Notes under the pieces: model-generated
What the model saw: the letters and a program-made list of their open reading frames with translations, nothing else
Told to the model about the DNA's origin: nothing
The model's database searches: none
DNA from: Pontimonas sp964350865
GTDB taxonomy: Bacteria > Actinomycetota > Actinomycetes > Actinomycetales > Microbacteriaceae
Length of the DNA stretch: 10,556 nt
Reading direction: 5' to 3'
NCBI GenBank assembly: GCA_964350865.1
Contig: CAYGLJ010000034.1
Location: forward strand, 1 to 10,556
Shown here: positions 1 to 4,230 of the stretch, in pieces
Position numbering within the stretch: the stretch's first letter is position 1
Layout of the letters: the number at the start of each line of letters is the position of its first letter
Translations under genes and position numbers: made by a program

Positions 1-144
1 CTCTCCATCGCCCTGTGGGTGACGATTCGGGAGCAAGCATTCGAGGCTGATCCTTTTCTTGCCTCCATCGCCACAGTGCTTCTGCTGGGTTACGGACTTT
101 TCGGGGTGTTCTCCTCTCTGCGCAAGAAGCCGGACCAGAAGTAG
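1..144 (+). CDS. C-terminal end of a small membrane protein (5' truncated)
   Basis: An open frame enters from the left edge and stops at TAG 142-144, giving 47 visible residues. A hydrophobic run of about 18 residues (ASIATVLLLGYGLFGVFSSL) is followed by a basic, polar tail (RKKPDQK), so the visible part is the last transmembrane helix with a probably cytoplasmic C-terminus by the positive-inside rule. The family cannot be recognised from this fragment. The next small gene begins 2 nt after this stop, so the two are probably co-transcribed and translationally coupled. The reading frame is supported by GC-rich third positions; the start lies outside the window. Confidence 0.6.
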   Translation, partial: LSIALWVTIREQAFEADPFLASIATVLLLGYGLFGVFSSLRKKPDQK

Positions 145-146
145 AG

Positions 147-308
147 ATGTCTCTTCTCGCCCACCTCGTGTGGTTAGCGGTGATTCTGGTGCTCGGAACG
201 CTCGCCATCCTCTCGATCTGGTCGGATGTTTGGGAGCTCTATGTCAGCGCGTTCCTGATTGCCGCCGTGATCTATGGCGTTACCTGGTGGCGAAAGCGCC
301 CCCAATAG
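147..308 (+). CDS. Small two-helix membrane protein, 53 aa, unknown function
   Basis: ATG 147 to TAG 306-308. The product has two hydrophobic segments, roughly residues 4-24 (starting LAHLVWLAVILVLGTLAILS) and 30-47 (ELYVSAFLIAAVIYGVTWW), separated by a short acidic turn, and it ends in a basic tail (RKRPQ). This suggests a helical hairpin with a cytoplasmic C-terminus. The start is only 2 nt after the previous stop, with no strong Shine-Dalgarno (only a weak AGAAGTAGAG), which fits translational coupling. The stop is 4 nt from the stop of the convergent Pr6Pr-type gene. No family is recognised. It is called a gene because it fills the space exactly, has actinobacterial codon use and shows a coherent membrane profile. 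Confidence 0.55.
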   Translation: MSLLAHLVWLAVILVLGTLAILSIWSDVWELYVSAFLIAAVIYGVTWWRKRPQ

Positions 309-312
309 AGCT

Positions 313-942
313 CTAGGTGCGCTGGTGGAGGTGGTTGATTCCCACGGCACCGGTGATGGCCGCCAGGAAAATCCCCGTGATTCCGATGATGTAGGCGGTA
401 ACTCCTCCCCACCCGAGTGACCCGGTGGGGTCGAGGAAGAAGTAGGGGTACCAGTCCACGAACTGGCCTCGAACAAGGGTTATTAATGCCCATGCGAGTG
501 GGTAAGACGCCCCTATCCAGACCGTGTTCCAGCCAATCCGGGGCCGCCTCGCGCGAATGACCCAGTCGGCGAGGAGATAGATCGGGATGGCAACGTGGGT
601 GACCTCGTTATGGAAATCAAAATGGTCAGGTTCTCGCAACAACCAGTTGTAAACCAAGCCCACCACCACGGCGTAGACCGTGAAGTTCGCTCGAACCGTC
701 GCGTACAGCACGGTATCGACCGCTTTGCTCCAGGCGAGGATGCCCCCAGCAATCAGCACCACAATGTTGGAATAGCTGGTTTGGTTTGTCAGATAGGCGA
801 AGTGGGTACCAGGAGTAAACGTTCCCTCCGCCACTTGCCCGGAAATCAGGTCAATGTAGGCGGCAATAATGAGCAACCCCATAGCGATATCGAGGCTCCC
901 GCGCAGTTTGCGCGACCCAGGAATGACGGCACCATTGCTCAT
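313..942 (-). CDS. Pr6Pr-type integral membrane protein (AIG1/FAR-17a-like)
   Basis: 209 aa with about six hydrophobic segments. The pattern matches what I know as the actinobacterial Pr6Pr family: an early segment carrying HFAYLTNQTSYSNI (residues 47-60), a central NEVTHVAIPIYLLADW (112-127), then RARRPRIGW and DWYPYFFLDP. This layout resembles eukaryotic AIG1/ADTRP membrane hydrolases of fatty-acid esters of hydroxy fatty acids, which use a membrane Thr and His. T52 and H116 are the candidate equivalents here, but enzymatic activity is inference. The start ATG at 942 has AGGGAG 3 nt upstream and a TAAGTT -10-like hexamer 8 nt upstream, so the transcript may have almost no leader. The gene is convergent with the 53-aa gene (4 nt gap) and divergent from the cytochrome b5 fusion. 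Family call is good; function is unknown. Confidence 0.75.
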   Translation of the reverse strand: MSNGAVIPGSRKLRGSLDIAMGLLIIAAYIDLISGQVAEGTFTPGTHFAYLTNQTSYSNIVVLIAGGILAWSKAVDTVLYATVRANFTVYAVVVGLVYNWLLREPDHFDFHNEVTHVAIPIYLLADWVIRARRPRIGWNTVWIGASYPLAWALITLVRGQFVDWYPYFFLDPTGSLGWGGVTAYIIGITGIFLAAITGAVGINHLHQRT

Positions 943-950
943 GTCTCCCT

Positions 951-956
951 AACTTA
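951..956 (-). promoter_or_regulatory. Candidate -10 element for the Pr6Pr-type gene
   Basis: TAAGTT on the minus strand fits TANNNT and lies 8 nt before the ATG at 942, so transcription would begin within 1-2 nt of the start codon. No convincing -35 hexamer is visible. The AGGGAG between hexamer and start resembles a Shine-Dalgarno sequence, so a short-leader start cannot be excluded. Confidence 0.35.
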
Positions 957-1011
957 CCGCCCCTGTGGGCAATCCTGGGGTGGCGTTCAGAGTCCCGAAA
1001 GTTTTCCTTTC

Positions 1012-1017
1012 TACACT
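1012..1017 (+). promoter_or_regulatory. Candidate -10 element for a leaderless transcript
   Basis: TACACT (TANNNT) ends 6 nt before the ATG at 1024, so the expected transcription start coincides with the A of the start codon. No Shine-Dalgarno at useful spacing precedes this ATG (only AAGG directly abutting it). This supports ATG 1024 as the true start rather than the longer open frame extending to about 595, which runs antisense through the neighbouring Pr6Pr-type gene. Confidence 0.5.
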
Positions 1018-1023
1018 CAAGGC

Positions 1024-1830
1024 ATGGTGCTCGCCCCCGCCTCCACTGGTCCCTTTGATCTGATCACCGGCCTACCGGTCCACGTGTTTATCACCCACGC
1101 GGTCGTGATTGTTCTTCCCCTGGCAGTTCTGAGCTTGATACTGGTGATTGCCATCCCCAGGCTTCGCGCGCACTACCGCTACCCGGCTGTAGCCCTCGCC
1201 ATCGTCGGAGCCATCTCGGCGATCATCGCTGAGCAGTCAGGGGAAGCTCTGGAGGCTCGGGTGGGATCTGCCGGTCAGCACTCCGAGTGGGGTGAGATGC
1301 TGCCACCGGTTGCCGTGGCTCTCGCAGTTCTTTCAGTTATCTGGCTTATCGTGGCGCGCATGGCATCCTCTCGTGGAAAAATTCTGGCCGCCGTCATCGG
1401 TGGCGTCATCGTCGTTGTGGGCATTATCGCGGTGGTCATCACCGTTCTCGCCGGTCATTCCGGTGCTGAGGAGACGTGGTCGGAGCGTATTGAAGGCACC
1501 GACTCTGCGGTCACCGAGATGGACACTGACGACGAGATGATTCCGGTGGAGCCAGATGGCGGCACTGGGGCCAGTGGCGCCAGCGACGTGTTGGGCCTTG
1601 AGACAGTAAGCCTCAACAACACTGCGGAGAGTTGCTGGGCGATTATCGACGACAACGTGTACGACCTCACCGAGTGGATCGACTCACACCCGGGTGGCGC
1701 TAGTCGCATTGTGGGCCTGTGTGGCACCGATGGCACCAGCCAGTTCCAAGGCCAGCACGGGGGATCCTCCTCTGCCCAGGGAACGCTGGAGCGTTATCTT
1801 CTCGGCGCTCTGGGAGACCCGGTTCCCTAA
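1024..1830 (+). CDS. DUF2231-like membrane domain fused to cytochrome b5-type heme domain
   Basis: 268 aa. The N-terminal half has four hydrophobic segments (about 17-45, 54-69, 93-111, 120-143) with GLPVHVFITH (16-25), H86 and a GHSG motif at 144-147 just after the last helix, typical of DUF2231. An acidic Ser/Gly linker (about 150-195) leads to a cytochrome b5 fold (about 196-262) with VYDLTEWI, HPGG (H222) and H245 in a QHGG context. These are the two expected axial heme ligands, 23 residues apart. C204 and C233 bracket the heme core and could form a disulfide. Basic loops (RLR at 46-48, around 112-119) alternate with acidic ones, so the positive-inside rule puts the heme domain outside the membrane. 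The likely role is membrane electron transfer; the partner is unknown. The stop overlaps that of the convergent monooxygenase-fold gene by 4 nt. Confidence 0.8.
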   Translation: MVLAPASTGPFDLITGLPVHVFITHAVVIVLPLAVLSLILVIAIPRLRAHYRYPAVALAIVGAISAIIAEQSGEALEARVGSAGQHSEWGEMLPPVAVALAVLSVIWLIVARMASSRGKILAAVIGGVIVVVGIIAVVITVLAGHSGAEETWSERIEGTDSAVTEMDTDDEMIPVEPDGGTGASGASDVLGLETVSLNNTAESCWAIIDDNVYDLTEWIDSHPGGASRIVGLCGTDGTSQFQGQHGGSSSAQGTLERYLLGALGDPVP

Positions 1831-2114
1831 GCTTCGTAGGTTTCCAGCCTCTCCACGGGCAGCACCACAGCGTCGGCCAGTTCGGCTTTTAGCCGAAGAA
1901 TGGGCGCGGCCTCAAAGTGCGCCTGCCATTGCTCACGCGTGGTGAAACGCTCGTAGAGCATCAGGTCACCATCAACGGCGTCGAAGAGTCGATACTCCTC
2001 GCACCCCTCCAGGGCCTGAATCTCGGGGATGAGTTCGAGGATGAGCGCGCGGGTGAACGCGCGCTTGCCGGGCAGTGGTGTCAGACGCACAAAGACAGTA
2101 CAGGGAGCGCTCAT
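1827..2114 (-). CDS. Antibiotic biosynthesis monooxygenase (ABM)-fold protein, YgiN-like
   Basis: 95 aa, the usual size of single ABM domains (dimeric alpha/beta ferredoxin-like barrels that include quinol monooxygenases and small heme or antioxidant enzymes). Visible hallmarks are a first beta strand (TVFVRLTPLPGK), a helix (FTRALILELIPEIQALEG), the GCEEYRLFDAVDGDLMLYER segment with the typical E-R/W pair, REQWQAHFEAAP with the conserved His, and a closing strand. The substrate cannot be predicted. The start ATG (2112-2114) has no Shine-Dalgarno but has TACACT 7 nt upstream, so it is probably leaderless. The TAG stop overlaps the TAA of the cytochrome b5 gene in a shared CTAA. The promoter region is shared head to head with the LysE-family gene. 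Confidence 0.8.
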   Translation of the reverse strand: MSAPCTVFVRLTPLPGKRAFTRALILELIPEIQALEGCEEYRLFDAVDGDLMLYERFTTREQWQAHFEAAPILRLKAELADAVVLPVERLETYEA

Positions 2115-2121
2115 GCCCGGA

Positions 2122-2127
2122 AGTGTA
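2122..2127 (-). promoter_or_regulatory. Candidate -10 element for the ABM-fold gene (leaderless)
   Basis: TACACT on the minus strand ends 7 nt before the ATG at 2114; no ribosome-binding site lies between them. Any -35 contact would fall around 2145-2150, inside the first codons of the divergent LysE-family gene. No good TTGACA match is visible there. Confidence 0.45.
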
Positions 2128-2133
2128 GGGGCC

Positions 2134-2139
2134 TATCCT
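2134..2139 (+). promoter_or_regulatory. Candidate -10 element for the LysE-family gene (leaderless GTG)
   Basis: TATCCT (TANNNT) ends 6 nt before GTG 2146, placing the expected transcription start on the first base of the start codon. The -35 position (about 2111-2116) would overlap the start codon of the divergent ABM-fold gene. The two promoters interlock and could not be occupied at the same time. Confidence 0.45.
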
Positions 2140-2145
2140 GTGGGA

Positions 2146-2742
2146 GTGGATCTGCAACTACTGGGCTTGATGGCGATCTACTCCTTTGTTACCTCGGTAA
2201 GCCCCGGGCCCAACAACACGGTGTTGCTCACTCTTTCCGCAAGATTTGGCCAGAAGGGCGCACTACCTCACCTGGTCGGGATGGTGATCGGCCTCTCAGT
2301 GATGGTCATCGCCATGAGCGCGGGGTTGGGAGCGTTTTTCACTGCCTACCCCGCTGTGTACGAGGTGATGAAGTACGTGGGCTTTGCCTACGTCCTCTAC
2401 ATGGCCTGGCGCATCTATCGAGCCGCTGTTCCCCAACCGGGGGAGGATGGCGGCTCACCCACCACTATCTGGCGGGCAACTCTGTTCCAGTGGGTGAATC
2501 CCAAAGCATGGATCGTCATTGCCACGTTTGTCACTGCGTATGTGCCGGTCGAGCTGGGGGTTCTCAGCGTGCTGATCGCTCTGGCCATGTTCATCGGTTT
2601 CACGATGCCAGGCGCCATCGTGTGGGTGTTCGTGGGAACCCTTCTCGCTCGGTGGCTTCGCACTGCGCGTTCCCAGAAAATTTTCACGACGGTCATGGCG
2701 CTGGCGCTCGTGGCCTCCATGCTGCCGGTGTTGTTTCTCTAA
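2146..2742 (+). CDS. LysE/RhtB-family amino-acid or metabolite exporter
   Basis: 198 aa from GTG 2146, the usual length for this family (about 200-210). It shows the N-terminal signature SVSPGPNNTVLLTLSARFG, the helix GMVIGLSVMVIAMSAGLGAF, the YVGFAYVLYMAWRIYRA segment, and FQWVNPKAWIVI before the last three helices: about six hydrophobic segments in all. LysE-type proteins export amino acids such as lysine, arginine, threonine or homoserine, but the substrate cannot be inferred here. The frame stays open upstream (including ATG 2113), but those codons run into the ABM-fold gene, and homologues start close to the first helix, so GTG 2146 with its -10 element 6 nt away is preferred. The TAA stop overlaps the TAG of the convergent MFS gene. 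Confidence 0.85.
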   Translation: MDLQLLGLMAIYSFVTSVSPGPNNTVLLTLSARFGQKGALPHLVGMVIGLSVMVIAMSAGLGAFFTAYPAVYEVMKYVGFAYVLYMAWRIYRAAVPQPGEDGGSPTTIWRATLFQWVNPKAWIVIATFVTAYVPVELGVLSVLIALAMFIGFTMPGAIVWVFVGTLLARWLRTARSQKIFTTVMALALVASMLPVLFL

Positions 2743-3947
2743 CGCTTGATGATGCGAACCGGTTCTGTATCGGCAAGCGGCATGGCATCACGACCTCGGA
2801 GGTCGGGGTGAGCGCTCTTGAACAGTGTGGGCACCAGGAAACCCAGGAACGCGAAGATACTGGCGGCGACGAAACCACCGAGAGACCCAAACCCATCGAT
2901 GGCAAACCCCGCCACCGCTGATCCCAGGGCAGCGCCCACCAACTGACCTGACCCCATCCAGCCATAGGCCTCCGCAGTGTCGGAGAACTTCACACTGGAG
3001 GAGACGATGGCAAACATGACGGCGAGAGCCGGGGCGATCCCTGCCCCCGCGATCAGCAGCGCCAGCGCAATCCACCAGAAGTCGAGGATGGCTCCAGCCA
3101 TCGCAATGCCGATGAAGACCACGAGCATCCGGGCGGCCAGCGCCCACGGCCCGATCGCGAGGCCTCCGAGCGCCAACCCGCCGATGATGGACCCGATCGC
3201 CCAGATGGAGAGAACAATGCCGGCTTCAGGGCCACCATGACCGAACACGGACACGACCGCTACCTCCACTGCGGCGGCGGCACCGATGAGTAGGAAGCCC
3301 ACAACAGTGGCGAGCACGACAGGCGGTTTGCGCAGGACAACGCCCATCTTGTTTTTGCTCTGCGGGATGCTCACCTCACCGAGCTCGCGACAGGAGAGGA
3401 ACCAGAGCCCCCCGAGGATGAGGAATCCTCCCGCCACAATGATGGCGAGCTGGGTCGAGATTTGGGTCGCAATAAATGTCGTCACCACGGGACCGGCGAT
3501 CCAGATGATCTCTTGAGCAGAGGCATCGAGGGAAAACAGCGGGGTCAGTTGCTTCGAGGTCACCATGGTGGGGTAGATGGTGCGAACAGCGGGCTGAATC
3601 GGAGGGGTGGCGAGACCGCCGAGAAAGCCGACTGCGATGTAGGCACCGATCGGCATGACAACAAAGGCAATACCCGCCATCGCAATGGCGGAGACGATGA
3701 TGGTGAGAGTGATGACAGGGCGCATTCCCCAGTAGCCCATCCACCGCGAGGTGAGGGGCCCTGCGAGCGCTTGGCCGAAGCTGGTCGCGGCGAGAACTAA
3801 ACCGGCCAGACCATAGGAGTTGAAGATTTGCTCGATGTGGAGCAGATACGCCAGTGAAATCATTCCTGAGGGGAGCCTCGCGGTGAGCTGGGCAGAGATG
3901 ATTCTGGCCACTCCGGGAGTTTTCAACAGGTCGGCGTATTTGTTCAC
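2739..3947 (-). CDS. MFS family transporter, 402 aa
   Basis: Twelve hydrophobic segments are apparent, with a central basic loop (SIPQSKNKMGVVLRKPP, near residue 200) separating two six-helix halves as in the major facilitator superfamily. The N-terminus (ISAQLTARLPSGMISLAYLL) and the loop GPLTSRWMGYWGMRPVIT, a variant of MFS motif A between helices 2 and 3, match an actinobacterial MFS group of efflux-type transporters with unknown substrates. The start is GTG at 3945-3947; a TAAGCT hexamer lies 9 nt upstream and AGGG sits only 2 nt from the GTG, so it is a leaderless or very short-leader start. It is divergent from nrdA across the regulatory region. The stop lies in the CTAA shared with the LysE-family gene. 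Confidence 0.85.
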   Translation of the reverse strand: MNKYADLLKTPGVARIISAQLTARLPSGMISLAYLLHIEQIFNSYGLAGLVLAATSFGQALAGPLTSRWMGYWGMRPVITLTIIVSAIAMAGIAFVVMPIGAYIAVGFLGGLATPPIQPAVRTIYPTMVTSKQLTPLFSLDASAQEIIWIAGPVVTTFIATQISTQLAIIVAGGFLILGGLWFLSCRELGEVSIPQSKNKMGVVLRKPPVVLATVVGFLLIGAAAAVEVAVVSVFGHGGPEAGIVLSIWAIGSIIGGLALGGLAIGPWALAARMLVVFIGIAMAGAILDFWWIALALLIAGAGIAPALAVMFAIVSSSVKFSDTAEAYGWMGSGQLVGAALGSAVAGFAIDGFGSLGGFVAASIFAFLGFLVPTLFKSAHPDLRGRDAMPLADTEPVRIIKR

Positions 3948-3956
3948 AGCCCTGCA

Positions 3957-3962
3957 AGCTTA
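3957..3962 (-). promoter_or_regulatory. Candidate -10 element for the MFS gene
   Basis: TAAGCT on the minus strand fits TANNNT and ends 9 nt before the GTG start. This gives a transcript with at most a few untranslated bases. No clear -35. Confidence 0.3.
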
Positions 3963-4032
3963 CGCCCGCTGCCACAGTGTCAGTGGTCCCTGAAACAGTG
4001 GCTTCTGAGGGCACGGAAACTGTCCCCAGGGT

Positions 4033-4071
4033 TGTGGAAAACCGGCCAAAGTTGTCCACAGGTGTGGAGGA
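4033..4071. promoter_or_regulatory. Cluster of three DnaA-box-like sites upstream of nrdA
   Basis: Three 9-mers lie within 39 bp: TTTTCCACA on the minus strand (4033-4041), TTGTCCACA on the plus strand (4052-4060) and TCCTCCACA on the minus strand (4063-4071). TTGTCCACA is the preferred high-GC actinobacterial DnaA box (a one-base variant of the E. coli TTATCCACA). TCCTCCACA fits the relaxed Streptomyces-type (T/C)(T/C)(A/C/G)TCCACA consensus and TTTTCCACA fits the TTNTCCACA consensus. E. coli nrdAB is known to be controlled by DnaA at upstream boxes, so the position just before the NrdR sites suggests a similar link to replication initiation. DnaA binding is inferred from sequence only. Confidence 0.55.
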
Positions 4072-4076
4072 CACGC

Positions 4077-4092
4077 CCACAACATGTGGGGT
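4077..4092 (+). promoter_or_regulatory. NrdR box 1 (distal)
   Basis: A 16-bp near-palindrome, CCCACAACATGTGGGG followed by T, centred at 4084/4085. Against the NrdR consensus acaCwAtATaTwgtgt, 11 of 16 positions match, including the central C-w-A...AT...T core. NrdR is the zinc-ribbon/ATP-cone repressor of RNR genes. The exact 32-bp centre-to-centre distance to box 2, about three helical turns, is the usual arrangement for paired NrdR sites. Confidence 0.7.
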
Positions 4093-4108
4093 ATGCAAAT
4101 TGTCAGAA

Positions 4109-4124
4109 GTGCCATATATAGTGG
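4109..4124 (+). promoter_or_regulatory. NrdR box 2 (proximal, overlapping the -10)
   Basis: GTGCCATATATAGTGG matches the NrdR consensus at 12 of 16 positions, with an intact ATATAT centre. A 16-bp spacer separates it from box 1. It contains the best -10 hexamer for nrdA, so NrdR binding would directly block polymerase. Confidence 0.75.
4117..4122 (+). promoter_or_regulatory. Candidate -10 element of the nrdA promoter
   Basis: TATAGT differs from TATAAT at one position and lies inside NrdR box 2. The -35 region at normal spacing (around 4094-4099) is poor, and the better TTGTCA at 4100-4105 is too close. Transcription would start near 4129, giving an untranslated leader of roughly 100 nt before GTG 4231. 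I see no recognisable riboswitch in that leader. Confidence 0.45.
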
Positions 4125-4218
4125 TCAAGCTGTCGAAGGAAAAAGTGCCCTCTGAGCACCACCGGGGATAGAAAACCAACAGAAAATAACGTGATTTGTG
4201 GTCCCTGGGCCAAGGATT

Positions 4219-4224
4219 GAGGAG
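4219..4224 (+). promoter_or_regulatory. Ribosome-binding site deciding the nrdA start
   Basis: GAGGAG lies 6 nt before GTG 4231. It selects this GTG over the upstream in-frame GTG 4198, which has no Shine-Dalgarno and would add 11 residues before the ATP-cone. Confidence 0.7.
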
Positions 4225-4230
4225 ATAACA

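Noticed and set aside
595..1023. In-frame upstream extension of the cytochrome b5 fusion
   Set aside because: It runs antisense through the Pr6Pr-type gene, looks non-protein-like, and ATG 1024 has a fitting -10 element and a typical DUF2231 N-terminus.
4033..4071. Chromosomal origin of replication
   Set aside because: There are only three DnaA-like sites, no AT-rich unwinding region, and no dnaA, dnaN, rpmH or gyr genes nearby; a regulatory role at nrdA fits better.
3983..4207. Ten-base direct repeat GTGGTCCCTG at 3983-3992 and 4198-4207 flanking the regulatory region
   Set aside because: It is short, without target-site or attachment-site context, and could arise by chance.
4125..4230. 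Cobalamin or other riboswitch in the nrdA leader
   Set aside because: The leader is only about 100 nt, has no B12-box-like motif or extended stem structure, and NrdR sites already explain regulation.
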